27,403 nucleotides of DNA from contig JASIJX010000644.1 in the NCBI GenBank assembly GCA_030049955.1, forward strand, positions 1 to 27,403. Reading direction: 5' to 3'. The notes under the pieces were generated by a model. That model saw nothing but the letters and a program-made list of their open reading frames with translations, did no database searches and had not been told where the DNA came from. Position numbers and translations under genes: made by a program. Below, one piece after another: positions 1-7,222 of this stretch. Position 1 is the stretch's first letter. Each line of letters opens with the position of its first letter. This stretch comes from Acidobacteriaceae bacterium (GTDB lineage Bacteria > Acidobacteriota > Terriglobia > Terriglobales > Acidobacteriaceae).

Positions 1-953
1 GCCGCCGGCGCGGCTGATATCGGTGGCGCGGGTACCGGCGCCGGCTCATGCCCAAGTTTCTGAATTAGCCGAGTAACGCCGCCGGGCTCGAGCGGCGGTT
101 CCGCAGGATGAGCGGTGGGGCTGTGCCAGGAAGGCGCCGGGGCAGGCCGAAATGGCTCGGGCTCAGTCCGGGCAGAAGCAGCGGAAGAGCCGGTCGCGGA
201 CAGAGAAGAAAGGAGACTCGTTACGCTGGGGCTGGTCACCTTGGGGCTGTAAGGCTCCTGCAGGCCTGACGGAAGCGGTTGTGGCGGAGCCTGTGGAGGC
301 GTCGGTAGAGGCGCTGCTTGAGGTGTAGATGGGGATGCGTACGCACTCGGATTTGGGGCAGTCGCCGGCTGCTCCATGGCCGATTGAAAAAACTGCGTGA
401 AGCCGCCTTCTCCCGAAGCCGAATCCGACAAGCCGGGTGACGAGAAGCCTTTCGAGCGGCTACCCGCCGCAGGTCCCGAAGCAGCAGAATTCGAAGCCGT
501 GTCGGCTTTTGGGGCCGCTGTGCTGGCTGGCGGCGTATGAGCGCTGACGAAAATCCGGGTAAACTCGCCTGGCCCCGATTGTGCCCCTGTGGAAACCGCG
601 GGTGCGGATGGTGTTGGTTTCACCGCGTCGGCTCCGCGCGGGGAAGAAGAAGCGGAACTCCCGGCGGTTTGGAATAGATTGGTAAACTCACCTGGCACAG
701 AAGCCGCCGGACCCCGCGGCTCAACTCGTGGTTCGGCTTGTCGTGGTTCGGCTTGCCCTTGCGCCTGTGCCGCAGCAGACGGCGAAGCCGCCAATTCTCT
801 CGCATCGAATGCCTGCGGAGTCACGGGCGCGTTTCCGGCGCCGCCGCTCGCGCCGGGCGCGGACTCAAAGCCGCGAAGAAACATCGCGGTTGCGCTCAGG
901 TTTTCCGGCTCCTCCGGTTTCTCGCTTCCTTCCTTCACTTTCTCCGTAGACAT
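1..953 (-). CDS. Disordered Pro/Ala/Ser-rich protein with repeated PGEFT-like motifs (3' end outside window)
   Basis: The minus-strand frame is open from an ATG at 953-951 to the left edge (317 codons plus 2 nt, no stop), so the gene is partial. A strong Shine-Dalgarno (GGGGGG, 963-968) sits 9 nt upstream of the ATG. The protein begins MSTEKVKEGSEKPEEPENLS and is then very low in complexity: Pro, Ala, Ser and Gly dominate, with few hydrophobics, and no signal peptide or membrane helix is visible. Embedded in it are four short related motifs: PGEFTNLFQTA (residues 87-97), PGEFTRIFVSA (128-138), GGFTQFFQSAM (183-193) and PGGVTRLIQKL (290-300). Such islands in a disordered chain look like linear binding or docking motifs. 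I do not recognise a named family. It is divergently transcribed from tssL, so a T6SS-linked role (scaffold, or substrate of the kinase at 7223) is inference. A folded domain could lie beyond the window. Confidence 0.72.
   Translation of the reverse strand, partial: MSTEKVKEGSEKPEEPENLSATAMFLRGFESAPGASGGAGNAPVTPQAFDARELAASPSAAAQAQGQAEPRQAEPRVEPRGPAASVPGEFTNLFQTAGSSASSSPRGADAVKPTPSAPAVSTGAQSGPGEFTRIFVSAHTPPASTAAPKADTASNSAASGPAAGSRSKGFSSPGLSDSASGEGGFTQFFQSAMEQPATAPNPSAYASPSTPQAAPLPTPPQAPPQPLPSGLQEPYSPKVTSPSVTSLLSSLSATGSSAASARTEPEPFRPAPAPSWHSPTAHPAEPPLEPGGVTRLIQKLGHEPAPVPAPPISAAPA
54..695 (-). repeat. Four degenerate PG[E/G][F/V]T-x-[L/I/F][F/I] motif repeats
   Basis: Within the partial minus-strand gene, four copies of an about 11-residue motif lie at 663-695, 540-572, 375-407 and 54-86. 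The shared core is a Gly/Glu-Gly pair, an aromatic or Val, an invariant Thr, one variable residue and two hydrophobics, usually followed by Gln. Spacers of 30, 44 and 96 residues are Pro/Ala/Ser-rich and unrelated to each other. So the motif is conserved while the linkers drift, which is expected for selected short linear motifs. Confidence 0.6.
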
Positions 954-1210
954 CGGATAGTTCCCCCCTTATGCGCCAGAGTTCATTGCGAGAGCTTACA
1001 CGCGCGTAGAGACGGCGTAAAGTAGCCGTTTCCTTTAGAGCTTTGCCTGTTGGTTTCCGCAAGCTCAGGAAGATTTCGTGTTCAGTTCATGTTTCTTGAG
1101 GTATGATTTTAATCATTTTCGGACCCGTATCTCCTGTTTCCCGTCCTTTCCGGGTCGTCGTACGGAAAACTGCTCAGAGTGCTGGTCCTCCCGACGGTTC
1201 GGAGAATCCG
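954..1210. promoter_or_regulatory. Divergent intergenic region between the PGEFT protein and tssL
   Basis: This 257-bp gap separates two divergently read genes and must hold both promoters. I cannot assign convincing -35/-10 boxes. It contains a perfect 6+6 inverted repeat, ATGATT-TT-AATCAT, at 1103-1116. That is about 100 bp upstream of the preferred tssL start and would suit a dimeric regulator. The frame of tssL is open back to 1103, but the stretch 1103-1210 encodes no conserved TssL sequence and has no ribosome binding site at its first ATG. Confidence 0.4.
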
Positions 1211-1942
1211 ATGCAGCAGAATGTCCCGCGCATCTACAGCCTTGCGTCCTGTTACGAGAATGCCTTTACCGTCATCCTGCGGCTGGCGTTTGTTCAATCG
1301 CAGAATAGCGCGAACTCGCAGGAGTTTCGCGCCAGTGTGCGAGCCGCTCTGAGGTCGGCAATGGAACAGGCCAAGGCTCTGGCCTACTCCAGCGAAATCA
1401 ACCAGCTTGCCTTCTTTGCCGTGGTTGCGTTGCTCGATGAAACCGTACTGAAAGCGCAAAACCCGGCATTTGCAGACTGGGCGCAGCGCCCTCTGCAGGA
1501 AGAGATGTTCGGACACAACCGCGCCGGAGAAGTGTTTTTCGATCACCTGCATGCTCTGTTGGTACGCGCGGATTCGCCGGAAACCGCAGACTGCCTTGAG
1601 GTCTACTGCCTGTGCATGCTTCTCGGGTTTCAGGGGCGGTACGCGCTGAGCGCGAGCATCACATCATTCTCCGCCACAGGTGAGAACGGCGGACGGGGTT
1701 CTTCGCGAAGCAGCGGCGAGATTCATTCTCTCATTCAACAGGCGCGTGAAAAGATCGATCGCATTCGCGGCCAGGCCGCCTTCATGCCCGGCAGTGCCGC
1801 CCCTCTCATCAAACCACCTTCGCGAATCGATTACTGGAGCCGGGGGTTGGGCATCGCAGCCCTCTCGCTGGCGCTGGTCACGGTGCTGTCGTACACGGCC
1901 TTCTGGATGATCTTGAGTGCCGGACTGACGCGCATCCTCTGA
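1211..1942 (+). CDS. tssL: T6SS inner-membrane subunit TssL (DotU/IcmH family)
   Basis: The 243-residue product matches the DotU/TssL layout: a cytoplasmic helical domain followed by one C-terminal membrane helix. Visible family signatures are LLDETVL (residues 74-80), PLQEEMFG (94-101) and the CLCMLLGFQGRY segment (133-144). The membrane segment is about 212-236 and the tail is only a few residues. There is no OmpA-like peptidoglycan-binding extension, so anchoring to the wall would need another protein. TssL pairs with TssM in the membrane complex that docks the T6SS baseplate. I chose the ATG at 1211 because GGAG (1201-1204) lies 6 nt upstream and the protein then starts MQQNVPRIYS, directly before the conserved domain; an ATG at 1103 would add 36 unrelated residues. 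tssM follows after 23 bp, so the two are probably co-transcribed. Confidence 0.9.
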   Translation: MQQNVPRIYSLASCYENAFTVILRLAFVQSQNSANSQEFRASVRAALRSAMEQAKALAYSSEINQLAFFAVVALLDETVLKAQNPAFADWAQRPLQEEMFGHNRAGEVFFDHLHALLVRADSPETADCLEVYCLCMLLGFQGRYALSASITSFSATGENGGRGSSRSSGEIHSLIQQAREKIDRIRGQAAFMPGSAAPLIKPPSRIDYWSRGLGIAALSLALVTVLSYTAFWMILSAGLTRIL

Positions 1943-1954
1943 TTCCGTTCGACC

Positions 1955-1960
1955 GGGAGA
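1955..1960 (+). promoter_or_regulatory. Ribosome binding site fixing a TTG start for tssM
   Basis: GGGAGA at 1955-1960 lies 5 nt (TTTTT) before TTG at 1966-1968. No ATG or GTG with a comparable site precedes the first membrane helix of tssM, so the TTG start is well supported. Confidence 0.7.
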
Positions 1961-1965
1961 TTTTT

Positions 1966-4900
1966 TTGATTGTTTATATACTTGCCGCTCTGGTCGTCCT
2001 TCTTGCCGCGCTGATGGCGTTCGGCATTGCCGCGCTGCTGCACTTGCAGGGAGCAGCGTATGCCATTTTCGTAATCGTGCTTCTGCTCATCGGGATTGGC
2101 GCCGCCGTTGCGATCATCGTGATGCACCGAAGGTCCAAGCGTCAGGAGGAAGAGGAAGCAAGCGGCGCAAGCGGCGGCGAAGCCGGCGACATCGATCTCT
2201 TGCTGAACGATGTGAATCGCAAGCTGCGGAATTCGCCGCAGGGAGTAAAGACCCTCGATGAGTTGCCGCTGGTTTACCTGCTGGGGCAAAGCGGATCGGC
2301 GAAGACCACGACGGTCGTTCAGTCTGGAATGGACGCCGAATTGGTCGCCGGTACTGCATCGCACGGTTCGGAACAGACGTCTACAGAGAGTCTGAACCTG
2401 TGGTTTACCGGGACCGCCGCACTTCTCGAGCTTGGAACCACGATCAGTGGAAACGCGTCGAGGCTCACGCGGGTGATCCAACGCACCCGCGCCAGGGCAT
2501 ACCGCTCTGCGTTTGGAGCTGGCGCGGCTCCGCGCGCCGCGATCGTCTGCTTGAGCATGGACCAATTGCTGGCGCAGGATGGAGGAGCAACTTTGCTTGC
2601 CTTCGCCCGCTCCGCCAATGCAGACCTGCGCCAGATCTCCAGGCTCCTGGGAATGTCGATTCCCGTCTATGTGATCGTCACCAAAACGGATCGCATTCCG
2701 CATTTTCAGGAGTACGTGCGCAACCTTTCGGAAGACGAGGTCCGTCAAGTTCTTGGGACAACGCTGCTCCGAAATGACGCGACGCCCGGAACCTATGCCG
2801 ATCAAGCCGGCCGCTCCGTATCCTCTGCAATTGATGGCCTCGTGTACAAACTTGGCGAATTCCGTGTTGAGATGCTCGACCGCGAAGCGGAGCCGGCGAA
2901 CAAGCCCGGCTTATACGAGTTCCCAAGAGAGTTCGGCAAGCTGCGCAGGGGTTTGAAAGATTTTCTGGTGGAGGTTTGCAAGCCCAGCCAACTCCATGCC
3001 AATCCGTACTTGCGCGGATTCTACTTCACCGGCATTCGGCCTCGCGTAGTCGAACGCGCCGTCAGCGCTCCGCAGGCGGTTCAGGTTCCCGCCATGCAGG
3101 AAGCAGGCGCAACTCAGTTCCTGAACCTTTCCAGGACTCGCGCCGAAGCCGCCGCGCAGACGGCTGTGCCCACGATGGTGGCGATGCGCGTGCCGCAATG
3201 GACGTTTCTCCCGCGCCTGCTTCCGGAGGTCATCCTGGGCGATAAGAGCGCCCTCACTGCAAGCAAGCAATCCGCGCCGGCGCGCTTGTTTCGCAGGACG
3301 CTTTATGGTTCTCTCGCTGCATTGCTTGCCATATGGCTGCTGTTCCTGCTGGTGTCGTATTCAAACAACGCTGCACTGGAACGCCGTGTTGCAGTTGCCG
3401 CGAGCACGTTGTCCAAAGCTCCTGCCGGTCTTCCCGGAACCGATGAGTTGAGCGCCCTCGATGACCTTCGCCAGACCATGGTCCAACTCGACAGTTTTGA
3501 AATCCATGGCGCCCCGCTCAGCTACCGCTTCGGCCTCTATCGCGGAGCCCAGCTCGACTCCCAAACGCATAAGATCTACTTCGAATATTTTCGTCCCATG
3601 CTGCTTGCTCCAGCGCAGGAGAATCTCCTCGCGTTCATGCGCTCGTTGCCAGACAGTCCCGCAACCAGCAGCGATTTCGGGTCCTATCTTGCGGCTTACA
3701 ATCCCTTGAAGGCATATCTGATCACCACCAGCAATCCGGAGAAGAGCCAGGCGAAGTTTCTGACTCCGGTCTTCCTCCAGTACTGGATTGGCGCCCGCAC
3801 CCTTGACCCGGAGCAGCAACAGCTCGCGCAAAAGCAGATTGATTTCTATGCCGGTGAGCTTTTACGCAATCCTCCCTACGCAATCGCGCCGGATTCGGCG
3901 ATGGTTGAGCACACGCGTGCCTATCTCTCCAAATTTCTTGCCGAGACGCGCATTTATCAGGCCATGCTTTCCGACGCCGATCGGACCAGTCCTTCCATCG
4001 ATTTCAACAAGATGTATCCGGGCTCCGCGAGTTACGTAACCGACCCGCATGTGGTGCGCGGCGCGTTCTCGCGCGCTGGTTTCGGCTTCATGCAGGACGC
4101 AATCCAGCACCCGGAAAAGTACGCGCAGGGAGAAACATGGGTTCTCGGCAATCAGGCTGGCGAAGCGCTGAACGCTGCGCAGGTAAGCAAGGATCTTGCA
4201 GGCCAGTATTCGTCTGACTTTCTCAAGGAGTGGCACGAATTCCTGATGGAGGCCCACGTAGGCGCTTGCGGAAGCCTGAAGGATGCGCCGGCTCATCTCA
4301 ATGCGTTGGCAGGGCCGGCATCGCCCTTGCTGGCGCTCTTCTACACGGTTTCGCATAACACCGCCGTCGCCGATCCCAACATTCGTTCGACCTTCCAGCC
4401 CACGCAGGCGCTTGTTGATCCGAATGCAACCGATCGGTTGATCGGCGGCGGTAATGCCGCGTACATCACCGCTCTTTCTCAGCTGGCCGGCGCTGTTGAT
4501 CTCGCTTCGCAAAATCCCGCCGCGGCTACGGACGCAGCCGTTTTTGCGCCGGTCGCGCAACAGGTCGTGGCCGCAGGCGGAGCCGCGCAGCAGACGGCAC
4601 AGTCTTTTAATGTCGATCAGCAGATGCACACCGAGGCCACGGTGCTCGCCTTGATGCAGGCGCCGATCCAGTGTGTCGCCAAGCTGGCGCCCAGCCCCGG
4701 CGCGGCCGCAAACGGCAGCGGCCAGAAGATCTGTGCGGCGATTACGCCCCTTCTGTCCAAGTTCCCCTTTTCGCCCAACTCGCCGGCTCAAGCCAGTCCA
4801 GCGGAAGTTGACGCGGCATTCGCGCCGGACACAGGGGCTCTCTGGACCGCGTACAACGGGCTGCTCAAGCAGTATTTGGTCCCGCAGGGCTCCCAATACG

Positions 4901-5412
4901 TCGCCAATCCCGCTGCGCCGCAGCCCGTTTCCAGCCGGTTTGCGCAGTATTTTGGCCGCGCTGCGCATATCAGCTCCGTCCTTTACCCGGCCGGAGCAAA
5001 GTCTGCAACCCTCACCTTCAGTGAGCATTTTCTTCCCGGGAACGGAGTCGCGAACGCCACACTGGTCGTCGATGGCCAGCGCATCTCCGGCGGGACTGCG
5101 ACCCAGCAAATCACGTGGAACGCCGCTACGGCGCAAAAAGCATCGCTCGTCTACGACAACAATGAGGTGTTGCCCTTCCAGGGTACGTGGGCCGTATTCC
5201 AACTTGTACGAACTGCGCAGATTTCTCGAACCGCTGGAGGATACCGGCTCGATTATCCGATCAATACGGCGACCACAGTCGCGGGACACACTGTGAGCGG
5301 AACCGGTGGAAGTGTGAAGACGGCCAGCTTTGAGATTTCGGGTGCGGGCGCCGACCTTCTGGTGAATGGTGGTTTCTCCGGCTTGTCCTGCGCGCTGCCG
5401 GTGGTCAAATAG
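1966..5412 (+). CDS. tssM: T6SS membrane-complex subunit TssM (IcmF family)
   Basis: The 1148-residue product is of normal TssM length and order. Two N-terminal membrane helices (about 3-25 and 30-53) precede a cytoplasmic NTPase-like domain with a P-loop GQSGSAKT (107-114) and a VTKTD guanine-specificity-like motif (238-242). The family motif LRGFYFTG is at 349-356, and a third membrane helix is at about 446-466. A long periplasmic part follows and ends in a beta-rich domain (about 1020-1148), the region that contacts TssJ and the outer membrane in other T6SSs. TssM spans the envelope and with TssL and TssJ forms the anchoring channel; no tssJ is in this window. One oddity is that the P-loop has Ala where Gly usually precedes the Lys. 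It starts at TTG 1966, 23 bp after tssL, and its TAG stop (5410-5412) nearly touches that of the convergent phosphatase gene. Confidence 0.92.
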   Translation: MIVYILAALVVLLAALMAFGIAALLHLQGAAYAIFVIVLLLIGIGAAVAIIVMHRRSKRQEEEEASGASGGEAGDIDLLLNDVNRKLRNSPQGVKTLDELPLVYLLGQSGSAKTTTVVQSGMDAELVAGTASHGSEQTSTESLNLWFTGTAALLELGTTISGNASRLTRVIQRTRARAYRSAFGAGAAPRAAIVCLSMDQLLAQDGGATLLAFARSANADLRQISRLLGMSIPVYVIVTKTDRIPHFQEYVRNLSEDEVRQVLGTTLLRNDATPGTYADQAGRSVSSAIDGLVYKLGEFRVEMLDREAEPANKPGLYEFPREFGKLRRGLKDFLVEVCKPSQLHANPYLRGFYFTGIRPRVVERAVSAPQAVQVPAMQEAGATQFLNLSRTRAEAAAQTAVPTMVAMRVPQWTFLPRLLPEVILGDKSALTASKQSAPARLFRRTLYGSLAALLAIWLLFLLVSYSNNAALERRVAVAASTLSKAPAGLPGTDELSALDDLRQTMVQLDSFEIHGAPLSYRFGLYRGAQLDSQTHKIYFEYFRPMLLAPAQENLLAFMRSLPDSPATSSDFGSYLAAYNPLKAYLITTSNPEKSQAKFLTPVFLQYWIGARTLDPEQQQLAQKQIDFYAGELLRNPPYAIAPDSAMVEHTRAYLSKFLAETRIYQAMLSDADRTSPSIDFNKMYPGSASYVTDPHVVRGAFSRAGFGFMQDAIQHPEKYAQGETWVLGNQAGEALNAAQVSKDLAGQYSSDFLKEWHEFLMEAHVGACGSLKDAPAHLNALAGPASPLLALFYTVSHNTAVADPNIRSTFQPTQALVDPNATDRLIGGGNAAYITALSQLAGAVDLASQNPAAATDAAVFAPVAQQVVAAGGAAQQTAQSFNVDQQMHTEATVLALMQAPIQCVAKLAPSPGAAANGSGQKICAAITPLLSKFPFSPNSPAQASPAEVDAAFAPDTGALWTAYNGLLKQYLVPQGSQYVANPAAPQPVSSRFAQYFGRAAHISSVLYPAGAKSATLTFSEHFLPGNGVANATLVVDGQRISGGTATQQITWNAATAQKASLVYDNNEVLPFQGTWAVFQLVRTAQISRTAGGYRLDYPINTATTVAGHTVSGTGGSVKTASFEISGAGADLLVNGGFSGLSCALPVVK

Positions 5413-5415
5413 CGT

Positions 5416-6216
5416 CTAAAGAGCGGTAGTCCCCGCAGCTTCCGATTGACCGATCTCCTGCGGTACTTCGTTGGCGCGCAACAGAACGCAGGTAATGTTG
5501 TCCACGCCGCCGCATTGCTTGGCGTGTTCAACCAGCGCTCGGCAAACCGCCTCCGGCTCTCGGCCGCTGGCAGCCATTGCGGCGATCAGTTCCGGGCTCG
5601 CATACCGCGTCAATCCATCCGAGGCCAGCAAAACCATATCGCCGGGCTCCAATCGAGCCGCGTAGAAGTCCGGCTCGACGTCCTCCGCCGCACCGATGGC
5701 GCGCGTGATGACGGACTGCATGTTTGAGGCGGCGGCCATCTCCGGCGTGATATTTCCTTTTTGGATCTGTTCTTCAAGGTAAGAGTGATCTTTCGTGATC
5801 TGCGTGCAATAGCCGTCCCGCACAAGGTATGCGCGGCTATCGCCGACATTTCCAATCACCGCACGCTCGGTGTCGAAACAAACGCACACTAATGTGGTGC
5901 CCATGCCGTAGTGTTCCGGATTGCTGTCTGCGGCGTCTCGCACAACCCGGTTGGCCTTGACAATCGCGCTCATCAGCCGGTTCTCAACCGGTTCAACTGC
6001 GGCGTCAACGCGCGTACTCGCAGCATAGGAATCGATCAGGCTGCGCACCGCCATGCCGCTGGCAACCTCACCCGCAGAATTTCCACCCATGCCGTCGCAC
6101 ACGGCGAATATCTGCAGTTCGGCATCGTATCCGAAGCTGTCCTCGTTGTTGCTGCGCTTGCAGCCGATATCGGTCAGCGCTGCAAACTCGAATGCAAGGA
6201 GCGATTGCTGCGGCAT
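5416..6216 (-). CDS. PP2C-family protein phosphatase, T6SS PppA-like
   Basis: This 266-residue protein carries the full set of bacterial PPM/PP2C motifs: RSNNEDSF (21-28), CDGMGG (40-45, with metal-binding Asp41), MGTTL (105-109), GDSRAYL (125-131), ASDGL (198-202, Asp200) and GVDN (237-240, Asp239). All metal-coordinating aspartates are present, so it should be an active Mn/Mg-dependent Ser/Thr phosphatase. There is no membrane segment, so it is cytoplasmic. The ATG at 6216 has GGAAGG about 8 nt upstream. In T6SS loci of Pseudomonas type, PppA reverses phosphorylation by the kinase PpkA; the kinase at 7223 is the obvious local partner. The gene lies 117 bp downstream of the PAAR-like gene on the same strand and is probably co-transcribed with it. 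Its stop is 3 bp from the tssM stop. Confidence 0.93.
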   Translation of the reverse strand: MPQQSLLAFEFAALTDIGCKRSNNEDSFGYDAELQIFAVCDGMGGNSAGEVASGMAVRSLIDSYAASTRVDAAVEPVENRLMSAIVKANRVVRDAADSNPEHYGMGTTLVCVCFDTERAVIGNVGDSRAYLVRDGYCTQITKDHSYLEEQIQKGNITPEMAAASNMQSVITRAIGAAEDVEPDFYAARLEPGDMVLLASDGLTRYASPELIAAMAASGREPEAVCRALVEHAKQCGGVDNITCVLLRANEVPQEIGQSEAAGTTAL

Positions 6217-6333
6217 TTTAGGCCTTCCGTAACGATGCTTGATCTCGACCAGGCAATTTCAAAGAGGAAAATCAGTCGGGACGCTTTTCCGGGAGCCCGC
6301 TCTTGCTCTTGGTGAAAGCCCACTGATGCGAGG

Positions 6334-6723
6334 CTACGGCACCTCGACTGTCTCCTCGCCCGGATCCGTAAAAGTAATCACTCCGCCCCAGACACACTCG
6401 AGTTGCGAAACGTTATCGAGGGTAGGAAAGTTTGCCAGCAGAACCGTCGGAGCGCCAGGAACCCATGGGGCCGGTGTATTGGGAACGCACGGCATCGGTG
6501 TCAGCACGCCCTCCGCCGCCGCGGTCGCCGCCGCAACCTCCGGATTGGCCGGGGACTGGCACATTCCGAATGGCATGATGTTGGTCATCGGAATATGGTC
6601 CATGATGTTCGCGTCCGGCATCTCGTTCGTGAACACCTTGTTGGTGGGAAGCACTACCAGTGAGCTTGGAGCCATGCCAAACGAGCATTGCATCGTCGCT
6701 CCCATACAAACCTGCATGGGCAT
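6334..6723 (-). CDS. PAAR-like T6SS tip protein (DUF4280/DUF4150 type)
   Basis: The 129-residue protein closely follows the PAAR-like DUF4280/DUF4150 pattern. It has an N-terminal VCMGATMQCSFG with APSSLVVLP (residues 5-26), the ANIMDHIPMTNIMPFGMC block (38-55), a VAAATAAAEGVLTPMPC segment (63-79), APWVPGAPTVLL (85-96) and a closing CVWGGVI (110-116). Five cysteines (6, 13, 55, 79, 110) and His43 could bind metal. PAAR-like proteins sharpen the VgrG spike and can carry effectors. Here no toxin domain follows, so it is either a bare tip or an adaptor. I start it at the ATG at 6723 because GGGAGA (6731-6736) is 7 nt upstream. A TTG at 6762 would add 13 residues without a ribosome site. It probably heads a two-gene minus-strand operon with the phosphatase. 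Confidence 0.88.
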   Translation of the reverse strand: MPMQVCMGATMQCSFGMAPSSLVVLPTNKVFTNEMPDANIMDHIPMTNIMPFGMCQSPANPEVAAATAAAEGVLTPMPCVPNTPAPWVPGAPTVLLANFPTLDNVSQLECVWGGVITFTDPGEETVEVP

Positions 6724-7222
6724 ATTGCTGTCTCCCGGTCCGAGGTTTCGCTCGTCGCGCAACGAGGTTGTCGATGTGGAGGCGGCTTCCGGCCGGAGTT
6801 CAACCGGAGTTAAACCGCCTCATAGTGCAGATCTGAACGCGAGCCGTACTGGGAACCCGTTGTTTCTTTATCAACAAAGCGCAGCACAAGCCTGCTCTCT
6901 TACGCAGCGAGCTTCATTGCGAGATAGAGTTTCGCAATTTCGCGCTCTTTGCGCAAGAGATTTGTACATTCGCTTTGTGCCGCAGCGGCAGTTCGACATC
7001 CAAGACGGCCTCGTGCCCGCGGTTGGACGGCGAAGGCTTGCTCGGCGATGCGGCAGCTCCGAACGCGGGGACGTTGTTGCCGCATAAGAGCGGTTGTGCT
7101 AGCTTTTGCTGTATCACCTATCAGCGGGGTCGGCACATCGCAGCTCTTCCATAGAGCATTTTCCATTTGCTAATCCCAGGCAGTCCGTCTCTGCTCTTTC
7201 TGGGGCCTTGGAGCGAGAAGCT
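6724..7222. promoter_or_regulatory. Divergent non-coding gap between PAAR-like and kinase genes
   Basis: About 499 bp lie between the PAAR-like start (minus) and the kinase start (plus); promoters for both must be here or in the distal part. I find no convincing -35/-10 pair or terminator. A minus-strand open frame (6900-7166) ends in a plausible amphipathic helix, LLRKEREIAKLYLAMKLAA, but its upstream half is low-complexity Arg/Ala-rich sequence without a ribosome site. It may be chance, or the tail of a decayed small gene. Confidence 0.35.
7210..7213 (+). promoter_or_regulatory. Ribosome binding site supporting a TTG start for the kinase
   Basis: GGAG at 7210-7213 lies 9 nt before TTG at 7223-7225. 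The kinase frame is open further upstream to another TTG at 7106, but residues encoded there are not kinase-like. No in-frame ATG occurs before the glycine-rich loop. Confidence 0.45.

Noticed and set aside
3862..5289. Long minus-strand open frame (475 codons) inside tssM
   Set aside because: It overlaps a gene with clear TssM motifs, is Arg/Cys-rich and shows no domain. It is a high-GC shadow frame.
7106..7222. Extended N-terminus of the kinase from a TTG at 7106
   Set aside because: The 39 extra residues are not kinase-like and lack a ribosome site; TTG 7223 has GGAG upstream. It cannot be fully excluded.
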